From NCBI RefSeq assembly GCF_024498075.1, contig NZ_JANHOF010000001.1, positions 806,001 through 870,000 on the forward strand: a DNA stretch of 64,000 nucleotides. Direction: 5' to 3'. Below are positions 16,512 to 25,141 of this stretch, piece after piece; the first letter of the stretch is position 1; each line of letters begins with the position of its first letter. This DNA is from Paenibacillus mendelii. Its GTDB lineage: Bacteria > Bacillota > Bacilli > Paenibacillales > Paenibacillaceae. A model generated the notes under the pieces. It saw only the letters and a list, made by a program, of their open reading frames with translations, was not told the origin of the DNA and ran no database searches. Position numbers and translations under genes: made by a program.

Positions 16512-17837
16512 ATGGAGAACATTCAACAAGATCTCATACAAGAACGAACCGAGCGCACGCGCTGGTTTCAAAACGACCGATTCGGCATGTTTATCCACTG
16601 GGGACTGTATGCCATACCAGCCAGAGGCGAATGGGTACGCAGTGTCGAGCGAATAAGCGTCGAGGACTATCAGCCATACTTTGATCAATTTGATCCCGAT
16701 CGTTACAATCCCAAGGAATGGGCTAAAGCGGCCAAGGAAGCCGGCATGCAGTATGCGGTATTGACCGCGAAGCATCATGATGGTTTCTGTCTGTTCGACA
16801 GCAAGCTGACTGACTATAAAGCAACCAATACCAAAGCAGGCCGCGATCTCGTTACCGAGTTTCTGGAAGCGTTCCGCGCGGAAGGCATTAAAGTCGGTCT
16901 TTATTATTCCATCATTGACTGGCATCATGAAGATTACCCCGCTTACGGGGATAGGCATCATCCAATGAGAGAGAACGAAGCATTCAAGCGTGATCCCAAT
17001 ACATTCCACCGTTATCTCGATTATATGCACGGACAAGTCCGCGAGCTGTTAACCAATTACGGCAAGCTTGATATCATGTGGTTCGACTTCTCCTACGACA
17101 ATATGGCCAGCGAGACATGGAAAGCAACCGAGCTTATGACGATGATTCGTTCGCTGCAGCCGCATATTCTGATCGATAATCGTCTAGAAGGTAGTGGTGA
17201 ACAAGGCGGCAGCCTGTATACAAGCAACCCTTCCATCTATGCCGGCGACTTTGCTTCACCGGAGCAGATCATTCCTCCTGAAGGGGTAACCGATGATAAC
17301 GGCAATCCTATTCCATGGGAAGCTTGCATCACATTGAATAATAACTGGGGCTATGCAGCTGCCGACCATTCCTACAAGACGGCAACAACCGTCATTCGGA
17401 AATTAGTGGAATGTGTCAGCAAGAACGGCAACATGCTGCTGAATGTCGGCCCGACAGCCAGAGGCGAGATTCCTCAGGAATCGCTCGATATATTGGCCGA
17501 GGTTGGTCAATGGATGAAGCATAATGGGGCAAGCATATACGGCTGCAGCAATGCGGATCTCCCTAAACCGGAATGGGGCCGCTACACGCAGAAAGGCAAC
17601 CTCCTCTACGCGCATGTTTTCGAGGAAAGCATCGGTCCCGTCAATCTCAACGGACTTGCTGGAAAGGTCAAGAACGCTCGTCTATTGGCTGACGGATCTG
17701 AACTGTTCTTGATCAGACCTTGGAGTGCAGCGCTCTTCGAGAAGGATGCCTTTGTCAGCTTTGCCCGTCCCGAGCATCTAACCTACCCGCTGCCGGACAA
17801 GAGGAATACGGTCATTGAGCTTGAATTGAATTCATAA
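16512..17837 (+). CDS. Alpha-L-fucosidase, family GH29
   Basis: A 441-residue retaining glycosidase that releases L-fucose from glycans. The GH29 pattern is clear: GMFIHWGLYAIPARGEWV at 25-42, LTAKHHDGFCLFDS at 84-97 and LDIMWFDFSYD, where Asp192 of WFD is the expected nucleophile. No signal peptide is present, so it works inside the cell on imported oligosaccharides, which fits the ABC transport genes alongside. GGAGGG lies six bases before the ATG. It is followed by a strong terminator. Exact linkage preference is unknown. Confidence 0.93.
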   Translation: MENIQQDLIQERTERTRWFQNDRFGMFIHWGLYAIPARGEWVRSVERISVEDYQPYFDQFDPDRYNPKEWAKAAKEAGMQYAVLTAKHHDGFCLFDSKLTDYKATNTKAGRDLVTEFLEAFRAEGIKVGLYYSIIDWHHEDYPAYGDRHHPMRENEAFKRDPNTFHRYLDYMHGQVRELLTNYGKLDIMWFDFSYDNMASETWKATELMTMIRSLQPHILIDNRLEGSGEQGGSLYTSNPSIYAGDFASPEQIIPPEGVTDDNGNPIPWEACITLNNNWGYAAADHSYKTATTVIRKLVECVSKNGNMLLNVGPTARGEIPQESLDILAEVGQWMKHNGASIYGCSNADLPKPEWGRYTQKGNLLYAHVFEESIGPVNLNGLAGKVKNARLLADGSELFLIRPWSAALFEKDAFVSFARPEHLTYPLPDKRNTVIELELNS

Positions 17838-17849
17838 TATAGCGGTCAA

Positions 17850-17900
17850 AGAGAATCCCGCCCTTCCCCGATGGTTATCGCTGAAAGGGCGGGATTCTCT
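17850..17900. terminator. Strong bidirectional terminator
   Basis: A 16-bp perfect stem (AGAGAATCCCGCCCTT with its complement) lies between the convergent fucosidase and DUF4173 genes. Confidence 0.8.
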
Positions 17901-17957
17901 TGTCTGATGCAAGCAGCCGATTGACACGGCCGTTTTCTGGTTGCAAGAGATAGCTTG

Positions 17958-19478
17958 CTAGCGCAGCCTTTGCTCGGATAAATTCCATGATGGCCATTGA
18001 TCTCTCGACCGGGACCGCTCTTTCAATTGGTCGACTACCTGATTCAAGGACTCGATGTCCGGCTGCTTCTCCTGCAGCTTGAGCAGAGCTGGAGCCGCAT
18101 CGGCCGATAACGTTCCCAGGTATGCTATATCGATGATGCCCGTCCGTTCATATCGGGCAATATTATTAGATGCGATTCGTGCATCAAGATTCACGTAATT
18201 CATCACCACGTAGGCGATAACCGCACAGCAGATATATGCTTTTGACAAAGACAGGCGCTCCTGCCAAATCCGGATGAAGGCTGTCACGAGCAGAACGCCA
18301 AGAAACAGCATAAAGCCATGTGCCAGCAGCCTCGTTTGCGTATAGCCATATGCGTCTTCGTATAAGGAAAGGCGGCTGTAGGCCGATACCAGCATGATGA
18401 CTGTGCAGATAACCAGCATACTGAGCGAGACCTTGCGGACTCTTTCCATCCATACCCCTTCACGGCGAACGAAATGCAGTCCGCACAGCAGCAGTACCAG
18501 ATTGATAAGCGCGACGAGAACCAGCTCTGTAAACCCCCTTCGCGCATATTCCGCATAGGCGGCTCCCTCAGGCAGCAAGCCGTTCGCCGCGCCGAACAAG
18601 TAAGAGAATTGAATGACTGCAAATAATATGTAGACCAGATTTACGCTTATCAGCAGCGTTCCCGCCGATATGGGATCCAGGGCCATCTGTGCCTTCTGCT
18701 GCGCCTCATTGCCTTCTGCCGAATTCGAGCTGTTAACAGCAGCAGAAGAGCCAATCGTTGAATCCGCCGGCTTATGAACTAATAATCCCCATATGTAGCA
18801 GAATGTATAGAGTGCAATACCTCCTGCAGTCATCACGCGTACAACACCTTCTCCAACGGAAAGCCCTTGGAACCATCCGGGGATTTCAGTCAACCAGGAT
18901 TGAAAGATCCGGTCAGCTGAAGCCAGCAGCGCAATAACGACAATGAGGATCGGCGCAGCAAGCAGCAGACCCAGGGAAACTTTGCGTAAAGTCCCTCTGG
19001 CTGTACGGATGCCTTCACTGGGCAGCACCAAATTGCTGACAATGCCGAACGGGACGGACACATAAGTGAACGGCTTCACGATGCAGCGATGAACGAGATC
19101 CGGGAAAAATCCGGCCTTGTGCCAAGGCTGCGAGCCGCTGCGCGTAAGCAGGATCGTCTGGGCAGCGACTAAGATCATGATGGCCACCCCGTTCAGCAGA
19201 TGGAAGAAACGGTTGGCGAATATGGCGTATGTCATGACAAGCAGCCCGATTGGCACCATAAGCAGCCACCCTGAACGCGATTGTCCCTGCCACTTATCGA
19301 AACCGCCCATCCTCCCATTCGCGGCATAGAAGAACAACCCATAGAAACCGAGTATGAATATAACAACCGAAATCCCAGCCGCATTCCCTACAAATAAATA
19401 TTGACTCACGATGCCCAAAGCAAGAGCCAGAATCCACATTCTTACGTACCTCTTTTGCCATGGCGCTGGATCTCTCAA
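17958..19478 (-). CDS. DUF4173 polytopic membrane protein
   Basis: About 500 residues with some 12 hydrophobic segments and a short charged cytoplasmic-looking tail (REQ/K-rich, last 50 residues). The segment YAEYARRGFTELVLVALINL is the signature of DUF4173 (related to DUF4153). Function is unknown. The TTG at 19478 follows GGGAGTGAG; the ATG at 19439 after GAGGT is an equally good start. It is divergent from the SgrR-like regulator with 130 bases between, so the regulator may control it. Confidence 0.8.
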   Translation of the reverse strand: MRDPAPWQKRYVRMWILALALGIVSQYLFVGNAAGISVVIFILGFYGLFFYAANGRMGGFDKWQGQSRSGWLLMVPIGLLVMTYAIFANRFFHLLNGVAIMILVAAQTILLTRSGSQPWHKAGFFPDLVHRCIVKPFTYVSVPFGIVSNLVLPSEGIRTARGTLRKVSLGLLLAAPILIVVIALLASADRIFQSWLTEIPGWFQGLSVGEGVVRVMTAGGIALYTFCYIWGLLVHKPADSTIGSSAAVNSSNSAEGNEAQQKAQMALDPISAGTLLISVNLVYILFAVIQFSYLFGAANGLLPEGAAYAEYARRGFTELVLVALINLVLLLCGLHFVRREGVWMERVRKVSLSMLVICTVIMLVSAYSRLSLYEDAYGYTQTRLLAHGFMLFLGVLLVTAFIRIWQERLSLSKAYICCAVIAYVVMNYVNLDARIASNNIARYERTGIIDIAYLGTLSADAAPALLKLQEKQPDIESLNQVVDQLKERSRSRDQWPSWNLSEQRLR

Positions 19479-19611
19479 GAAAGCTCACTCCCGTGTTTAA
19501 TATCATCGTCACATTTGTTTACTGCGCCTATTTATTGTAACCTAGAAAACAGGAAGAAAAAGTGCAAGTTCTTATGATGAAATTACATGTTTTATTTAGG
19601 AGGTCGCGTCC

Positions 19612-21396
19612 ATGAAGATTCGCCGCCACTATTTGACTCTTCGGAATTCCTACCCGCTCATCTTGGAAGACGCCCCGTTCGAGGTTACCGTCGAGGAGCT
19701 CTCAGGCATGGTGGATTGCACCCATCGCAATATGGTGCTGCTGTTGAAACGAATGCAGCTTGAAGGCTGGATAAGCTGGACGCCAAGGAAAGGCCGCGGC
19801 AATCGGTCAAGCCTCGTCTTTCTCGCCCGCCGCGAACAGATTGCCCTGCAGGAAGCGCAGGAGCTGGTCGCCAAGCAGGATTTGCGCGCAGCCCTGGAGC
19901 TCGTTCAATCGATGGAACCGTCTGCTCTACTGAAGGAGCAATTTCAGGAATGGCTGGCCGGACGGTTTGGTTTCCATACGGAGCTCCAAGGCGCGCGGCG
20001 AACGGATACTCTGCGCTTCCCATTGCAGCAAACGATTCACACGTTAGATCCGGCAGCCATTCATTACACAGGGGAATCACATCTCGTTAACCAGCTGTTC
20101 GACGGATTAGTTCGCATGGACCCCAAAGGAGCCGCCATACTGCCGCATCTCGCCCATGCTTGGGAGGTGGACGCTTCCCGGACGTTATGGACATTTTATT
20201 TGTGCAAGGGCGTTCTATTTCATCATGGCAGGGAAATGCGTGCCGCGGATGTGAAATATTCGTTGGAACGTCTAAAGGGGCTTGCTCCGCGAGGATTATA
20301 CAGCTGGGTTTATGCGGGTATTGCATCGATTGAAACACCGGATGACACGACGATCCATATTCGGTTGACCGAGCGCAACGAAGCCTTTCTAGCTTTCTTA
20401 ACGACTAATCGGGCATCCATCGTCCCCCAAGACGTGTGCGAGGGTTCCGGTTTACAATTTGGACAGACTCCTGTCGGTACAGGACCCTTTCGTCTAACTA
20501 GCAAGGAGCAAGGCGTGTGGATCCTGGAAGCTTTCGATCGATATTTTCACGGCAGAGGATTTCTCGACCTTGTTGAGGTCTGGACGCTGCCCGAAGGGAA
20601 TTCGAACGGACCTTCCGCCGAGCTCCCTTCATTCCAAGTCATGCACAATGTGCGAATGACCGATAACGCATCCGATCAATGGCAGCAGGTCCGGCAATCC
20701 GGCATGACATGCAAATTTGTAACCGTCAACGAATCGAAGAACGGCCCTCTTGCGGATGTCTCTCTGCGCGAAGCGATCGATTATGCGATTGACCGGCAAT
20801 ACCTCATGGAGCTGCTGTCCGGTGATGTCATCGAGGAAGCGAACAGCTTCTGGCCGGAAGTAGAAGGCGTACATGAGCACCGGACTCCAAGAGACTTGAA
20901 TGATATCGCAAGGAGATTGCAGGCAGCCGGTTATCGGGGGGAGACGCTTATCTTGGCGACCATCCCTCAGTATGAGGCCGACGCTAAGCTGATCCAGGAG
21001 GTATGTGCGAGATCAGGTATAGCGCTTGAGCTTCAGCTCATTCCTGCGGAAGAATTCAAGGGTCATGCGCGCATGTCAGCAGATTTGCTGCTATTTGCGA
21101 TCATGCTGGATGAGCACCGGGAGCTGCGGCTGGTGGATCTCTTCAAGAGCATGCAGCAGCATGCGCTGCCGGGCATGCAAACATTCTTAGACCACCATAT
21201 TCGTCTGCTTCTTGCGGAGCCCGATGTCCACAGCAGAACGGCGATTTTCAACCAGCTTGAGCAGGAATTAACGCGCAGACACAGCTTATTATTTCTTTAT
21301 CGGAAGCATCTAAAAACGGCATTTCATCCTTCGATTCGGGGAATTTCACTTGAATCCTTGGGGTGGGTGCGGTTCAAGGATCTTTGGTTTACTTAA
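19612..21396 (+). CDS. SgrR-like regulator with solute-binding domain
   Basis: A 594-residue protein combining an N-terminal winged helix (about 1-75; ELSGMVDCTHRNMVLLLKRMQLEGWISW) with a long region like family-5 oligopeptide-binding proteins (about 140-590), including the typical TLDPAAIHYTGE and GTGPFRL segments. SgrR of enteric bacteria uses this plan to sense sugar phosphates. There is no signal peptide, so ligand is sensed in the cytoplasm. AGGAGG lies eight bases before the ATG. Targets in this organism are unknown; the divergent DUF4173 gene is the obvious candidate. Confidence 0.85.
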   Translation: MKIRRHYLTLRNSYPLILEDAPFEVTVEELSGMVDCTHRNMVLLLKRMQLEGWISWTPRKGRGNRSSLVFLARREQIALQEAQELVAKQDLRAALELVQSMEPSALLKEQFQEWLAGRFGFHTELQGARRTDTLRFPLQQTIHTLDPAAIHYTGESHLVNQLFDGLVRMDPKGAAILPHLAHAWEVDASRTLWTFYLCKGVLFHHGREMRAADVKYSLERLKGLAPRGLYSWVYAGIASIETPDDTTIHIRLTERNEAFLAFLTTNRASIVPQDVCEGSGLQFGQTPVGTGPFRLTSKEQGVWILEAFDRYFHGRGFLDLVEVWTLPEGNSNGPSAELPSFQVMHNVRMTDNASDQWQQVRQSGMTCKFVTVNESKNGPLADVSLREAIDYAIDRQYLMELLSGDVIEEANSFWPEVEGVHEHRTPRDLNDIARRLQAAGYRGETLILATIPQYEADAKLIQEVCARSGIALELQLIPAEEFKGHARMSADLLLFAIMLDEHRELRLVDLFKSMQQHALPGMQTFLDHHIRLLLAEPDVHSRTAIFNQLEQELTRRHSLLFLYRKHLKTAFHPSIRGISLESLGWVRFKDLWFT

Positions 21397-21412
21397 AAGC
21401 AGGCAAAATAAA

Positions 21413-21439
21413 AAGGACATCCATATGCAGGACATCCTT
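21413..21439 (-). terminator. Probable terminator of ydjO
   Basis: AAGGA pairs with TCCTT and an inner TCC with GGA across a two-base mismatch; the minus strand continues TTTTTATTTTG. The stem is imperfect but the U-tract is good. Confidence 0.55.
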
Positions 21440-21459
21440 GTGAATCGTATGTGACAGTG

Positions 21460-21672
21460 TTACTTGCGAGACTTGATCGCTTTGTTGGAATTCGCAAGCG
21501 AGGGAAGCATCTTAAAACTGCTCACCATCTGTGAATGGCATAACGGACAAGTCGGCATAAATTCGAATGCAAAATCATCCCGTATCCAGCCATTGCATTC
21601 ATCCTGCGTACAAGTCCAAATCGCTGTGTTTTCTTGAGGGAGATCCTCTACTGATTTTCTTCGAAAATACAT
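21460..21672 (-). CDS. ydjO: Cold-inducible YdjO-like zinc-ribbon protein
   Basis: A 70-residue protein matching the YdjO family of Bacillales. Two cysteine pairs, Cys21/Cys26 in CTQDEC and Cys42/Cys45 in CPLC, form a probable zinc ribbon. The ATG at 21672 has AGGAGGGG six bases upstream; the longer frame to 21714 runs through the csp terminator and is not the gene. It follows csp in the same direction, so read-through past that terminator probably feeds it in the cold. Confidence 0.88.
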   Translation of the reverse strand: MYFRRKSVEDLPQENTAIWTCTQDECNGWIRDDFAFEFMPTCPLCHSQMVSSFKMLPSLANSNKAIKSRK

Positions 21673-21700
21673 AGTTAACCCCTCCTGCTTGAAATAAAAA

Positions 21701-21727
21701 ACTGCCCTTAACACTAGTTAAGGGCAG
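21701..21727 (-). terminator. Terminator of the csp gene
   Basis: An 11-bp perfect stem ACTGCCCTTAA/TTAAGGGCAGT with TTTTTTAT after it on the minus strand. It sits between csp and ydjO. Confidence 0.9.
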
Positions 21728-21743
21728 TGCATGTTGCGTAAGC

Positions 21744-21944
21744 TTACAGTTTTACAACGTTCTCAGCTTGTGGTCCGCGGTTGCCTTGTACCACGTTGAA
21801 TTCTACACGTTGACCTTCGTCAAGCGTTTTGAATCCGTCGCCTTGAATTGCGGAGAAGTGTACGAATACGTCGTTTCCGCCTTCAACTTCGATAAAACCA
21901 AAGCCTTTTTCTGCGTTAAACCATTTTACTGTTCCTGTTTCCAT
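21744..21944 (-). CDS. Cold shock protein (CspB/CspD type)
   Basis: A 66-residue single OB-fold RNA chaperone that melts mRNA structure at low temperature. RNP1 reads KGFGFIEV and RNP2 VFVHFSAI; length and sequence are those of Bacillus CspB/CspD. The ATG at 21944 follows GGAGGTC; ten extra in-frame codons upstream are part of the leader. A promoter at 22081-22109 implies a 5' leader of about 130 nt with a strong hairpin, as expected for csp mRNAs. Confidence 0.95.
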   Translation of the reverse strand: METGTVKWFNAEKGFGFIEVEGGNDVFVHFSAIQGDGFKTLDEGQRVEFNVVQGNRGPQAENVVKL

Positions 21945-22000
21945 TTGAAATGACCTCCAAAAATTTATTAACATGTTTTTTTTGATACAAACAAAAAATC

Positions 22001-22051
22001 ACACATTGAGAAAGGTACCATCAGACAAATGATCACCTTTTTCAATATGTG
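22001..22051 (-). promoter_or_regulatory. Hairpin in the csp 5' leader
   Basis: CACATTGAGAAAGGT and ACCTTTTTCAATATGTG are nearly complementary over about 15 bp with one bulge and enclose an 18-base loop in the predicted leader. A temperature-responsive role is inferred from the known behaviour of csp leaders. Confidence 0.5.
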
Positions 22052-22080
22052 AATTTAAGGTTAAGATTTGCTATAAACGT

Positions 22081-22109
22081 ATCATAACACATCGATAATC
22101 ATAAAGCAA
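22081..22109 (-). promoter_or_regulatory. Sigma-A promoter of csp
   Basis: On the minus strand TTGCTT and TATGAT are spaced by 17 bases, about 140 bases before the csp start codon. Confidence 0.65.
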
Positions 22110-22237
22110 CTCGAATGCTCCATTATAATTAAAATATCATTCGATCGTGGACTAACATAAATAAGAAGAGACGCTGATAATAATGGAGCGCCCCTTCCTA
22201 TTGCTGCGTGTCGGGTCGAGCAAGGACTTCACCTGTA

Positions 22238-22900
22238 TCAAGCATCAATAAGCTGATGGATGAGCTCCTCAAGCTGCACATCCTCCATCGAGCTTAGCCG
22301 CCGTCTTACCTCCGGGAACGTTAACGCGCTCGTGGTCAAATTCGGCACAATGACGCAATGCAGCCCTGCTCTTACGGCCGCCAAGGCGCCCGTCGGCGAG
22401 TCCTCGAAAGCGATGGCTTCATTCGGCCGGATATTGAACTCGGCGATTACTTGTTCATATAGCTCTGGATCCGGTTTGGCTCTGCGAACATAGTCAAATG
22501 TGCGAATGCACTCGAAGAAGGGCGTGAGCTCCAGCCGATCCAGTATCGGCATCACCCAGTCCAGTGAAGAGCTCGATGCAAGACCGATTCGGAGGTCCAG
22601 CCGCTTGGCTGTATCTAAATAGTGCAGGACACCGGGTCTTACTTGCTCGCAGCTGAAGCGTTCGTTAAACAAGCTGCGCCTGAATTCCGACAGCACCCCG
22701 CGATCCATGCGGGGCTCTCCTTTGCGAATAATGAGGTCCTCGTAAGGATCGAAGTTGTCTCTTCCGCCTATTCGACCCAAGTAGACTTCAGCGGGGAAAG
22801 GTACGCTGTGCTCGGTGTACAATTGACGGTAGGACTCCATTTCGCATGTTTCCGTATCGATAATTAGACCATCAAAGTCGAAAATTACCGCCTTTATCAT
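22238..22900 (-). CDS. HAD family phosphatase/phosphomutase
   Basis: A 220-residue haloacid dehalogenase-superfamily enzyme of subfamily I (beta-phosphoglucomutase-like). Motif I is FDFDGLIIDTE (nucleophile Asp8, acid Asp10), motif II is LASSSS, Lys sits in RRAKPDPELY and motif III is FEDSPTGALAA. A helical cap lies at about 15-90. Substrate is likely a sugar phosphate. It follows the small phosphatase by 41 bases and may share its transcript. Confidence 0.9.
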   Translation of the reverse strand: MIKAVIFDFDGLIIDTETCEMESYRQLYTEHSVPFPAEVYLGRIGGRDNFDPYEDLIIRKGEPRMDRGVLSEFRRSLFNERFSCEQVRPGVLHYLDTAKRLDLRIGLASSSSLDWVMPILDRLELTPFFECIRTFDYVRRAKPDPELYEQVIAEFNIRPNEAIAFEDSPTGALAAVRAGLHCVIVPNLTTSALTFPEVRRRLSSMEDVQLEELIHQLIDA

Positions 22901-22941
22901 ACCAGATCATCTCCCCTGCTGAACGGTTGTCAGCCTTCGGT

Positions 22942-23262
22942 TCAGTCCAATATTCCGATCGTCTCTTCCACCCTTGCTTTCAATAATTCAACAAGCTCTT
23001 CATCCATGTATCGATAATCGTCCGGAATGTCCAAGCAGACCATCTGCTTCTCGCTCAGTATGAAATCGAATTTACTACGAAGGCGGCGCAGATGCTTTCG
23101 TTCCATGACTAGAATCATATCCGCCCAGCCGATATGTCCGGCTGTCACTTTGATTCTCGCCTGCTCTTCCGTTCCGGCGGATCGCACGTCAAGGCCGTTC
23201 AAGCCGTGAAAGATATGCTCGGCTGTTAAGCTCCTCCATTTGTTCCGGCTGCATACAAACAA
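22942..23262 (-). CDS. Small low-molecular-weight tyrosine phosphatase-like protein
   Basis: A protein of about 106-109 residues from the short branch of the low-molecular-weight phosphatase family. The P-loop reads FVCSRNKWRS, which differs from the classic CX5R in having Arg at two positions, and IPDDYRYMD supplies the acid loop. The family usually begins with M-x-x-LFVCS. Here the codon at that place is ATA (23269-23271), seven bases after GAGGTG, while the TTG at 23262 is too far from it and an upstream ATG meets a TGA three codons later. A non-standard start or damaged start codon is possible. Confidence 0.75.
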   Translation of the reverse strand: MFVCSRNKWRSLTAEHIFHGLNGLDVRSAGTEEQARIKVTAGHIGWADMILVMERKHLRRLRSKFDFILSEKQMVCLDIPDDYRYMDEELVELLKARVEETIGILD

Positions 23263-23299
23263 TAGCTTTATGGGTCAGCACCTCATTATTTTATTTATT

Positions 23300-24103
23300 T
23301 CAAAGCTTGTTTAACGGGAGTTTGCCGCTATCCGGTACGTAGAACCGAAACGGTTCCCCCTCATGGAGTCCCAGCAGCTGCCGTCTTACGGGATCGGTGA
23401 TTTGGCGCATTGTATCAGACACAGCATGATAATCGATCGGACGCAGCCACAAATAGCCATAACCCATAAACAGCTGACGACGCGTGAATTCAGAATAATT
23501 ATGCGTAGGCGCATGCCATAGATTTTGTGCAAAGAGGCAGACGTCACCCGGCTTGCCGCAAACGTCGACACCCTCGGTCTGCGGGTCACTTCCGCTAAAG
23601 CCCGGATGGTAATGCGGAATTTTGTGGCTCTTCGGCATGACACGGGTGTTGCCCCGGCCAGGCTGTGACATATCGCTTAAGAAATATAAGGCTTTCATAT
23701 AGAAAAGTGGTGTCAGTCCATTTACCGCCGGGAAAGAAGGCACCGGTCCGTCGGCATGCCAGCCGATGGGCGGCTGCGGCTGCCCGTTAAGACGAGGAAG
23801 CGGCTTCCGCACGGTCAGGTGGGACGTATGAAGCTGGATATTGCGGCCGAGGATATCCATGACGATCGGTAGAACCGTCGGTTCATCGATCAGCTCCAGA
23901 AAAGCTGCATGTCGTTCAATGGCATTGCGGATATCCAAATTCGGCTCACTGTCTGGATGTCCCTCCCCAACTTCATCGATCGCTGCGTTTAAGCGGTTTA
24001 CTGTTTGGGAAGAAAGTACATTTTTCACGATCACATAACCGTACTCACGAAACTGCTCGACCAGCCGGTCACGGTCGAGTGTCTCTGTATCGAATGATTG
24101 CAT
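23300..24103 (-). CDS. Phytanoyl-CoA dioxygenase (PhyH) family oxygenase
   Basis: A 267-residue non-heme iron, 2-oxoglutarate-dependent oxygenase. Iron ligands are His116 and Asp118 in GWHADGP and His197 in NLWHAPT; Arg208 in TRRQLF would bind 2-oxoglutarate. Substrates in this family range from fatty acyl-CoA to small natural products. GGAGGTG lies eight bases before the ATG. The divergent AraC gene 118 bases away (start at 24222) is its likely regulator, so the substrate may be the inducer. Confidence 0.9.
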   Translation of the reverse strand: MQSFDTETLDRDRLVEQFREYGYVIVKNVLSSQTVNRLNAAIDEVGEGHPDSEPNLDIRNAIERHAAFLELIDEPTVLPIVMDILGRNIQLHTSHLTVRKPLPRLNGQPQPPIGWHADGPVPSFPAVNGLTPLFYMKALYFLSDMSQPGRGNTRVMPKSHKIPHYHPGFSGSDPQTEGVDVCGKPGDVCLFAQNLWHAPTHNYSEFTRRQLFMGYGYLWLRPIDYHAVSDTMRQITDPVRRQLLGLHEGEPFRFYVPDSGKLPLNKL

Positions 24104-24221
24104 CCGCCAGGCACCTCCAAATTTCTATGTATATATATGTTACATTTTACCTATACAATGAGTGAATAGAAATGAAGAATACAATCATTCTTGTATCTTC
24201 TATTTCATTTTGGGAGGCGTT

Positions 24222-25025
24222 ATGGCGATGGAAGCTCTTCGATGGAATGCAACACACAGAATTGAAGTGCTCCATCATTTTGTATGGCATTTAGGAGATC
24301 GATTCGTGCATGAAGCCGATACGTATGAGCATATGATGATTTTCGCCGTCGAAGCCGGCATGTTTGCCTATCGGATGCAGGATCTGGAGGGCGTAGCATC
24401 CGCCGGAGACCTTGTCTGCTGTCCGCCAGGTATTACGCTGCATCGCAGAGCGTTGAACGATCTTACCTTCCATTATATACTATGCGATGTCGTGGATGAG
24501 CAGGGAGTGACTATACGCGATGCCGCATGCTTGCCGCTCGGGCGGATAAGCGTCAAGCATAATCAACGTTTGCACAATACATACGAGCTGCTGCGTGAAG
24601 CAAGCCGCATCCCTGCACCACAGCAGCCGTGGGTCGATCACCTTGTTAATGATATATGGCAATTAATCTGCTTCGAGACCTCTTCAGCGGTCACTCAGGG
24701 TGGGACCATATGGAGCGATCGGTGGAAGCGCCGGCTTCATGAAGCGGCATTCAACGGAGAGAGTCTGTCTGCCCTCGCGGATGAGGCTGGTCTAAGTCCT
24801 GTTCAATTTTCGCGGAAATTCTCGGCTGCAGCAGGGGTTTTGCCTTCCGAATACATATCCGGCCTGCGAATACAGCGTGCATGCGACCGCCTGCAGAATA
24901 GTGATGCCAGTATAGAGGATATTGCGGCAGATTGCGGACTATCCAACCGATATTACTTCACAAGGCTGTTCACCCGGCAGATGGGCATTCCGCCTGCGAA
25001 ATACCGCAAGCTGCACCGGATATGA
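24222..25025 (+). CDS. AraC family regulator
   Basis: About 267 residues. The N-terminal part is a short cupin-like sensor (AGDLVCCPPGITLHRRAL), the C-terminal 100 residues hold two helix-turn-helix motifs (SLSALADEAGLSPVQFSRKF and GLSNRYYFTRLFTRQMGIPPAKYRK). I start it at ATG 24222, near GGGAGG; ATG 24228 is equally likely, and the GTG at 24162 has no site. It is divergent from the PhyH oxygenase. Confidence 0.88.
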   Translation: MAMEALRWNATHRIEVLHHFVWHLGDRFVHEADTYEHMMIFAVEAGMFAYRMQDLEGVASAGDLVCCPPGITLHRRALNDLTFHYILCDVVDEQGVTIRDAACLPLGRISVKHNQRLHNTYELLREASRIPAPQQPWVDHLVNDIWQLICFETSSAVTQGGTIWSDRWKRRLHEAAFNGESLSALADEAGLSPVQFSRKFSAAAGVLPSEYISGLRIQRACDRLQNSDASIEDIAADCGLSNRYYFTRLFTRQMGIPPAKYRKLHRI

Positions 25026-25052
25026 AACAGACATACCGTTCCCAAACTTAAT

Positions 25053-25128
25053 AACCATGCACCCTGGCGATGGACGTTGGAATAGGAAGTTTCCCCATTC
25101 CATCCTTCATCGTCTGAGGTGCATGGTT
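25053..25128. terminator. Long-loop terminator between AraC and helD genes
   Basis: AACCATGCACC pairs with GGTGCATGGTT (11 bp) across a loop of about 54 bases, with TTATTT after it on the plus strand. It sits between convergent genes. Confidence 0.5.
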
Positions 25129-25141
25129 TATTTGCGTTCGA

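Noticed and set aside
24162-24221. N-terminal extension of the AraC gene from GTG
   Set aside because: No ribosome site and no family similarity; GGGAGG sits just before the ATGs at 24222/24228.
24696-24713. T-box-like GGGTGGGACC string
   Set aside because: Lies within the coding part of the AraC gene, lacks the specifier stem and the rest of the T-box consensus.
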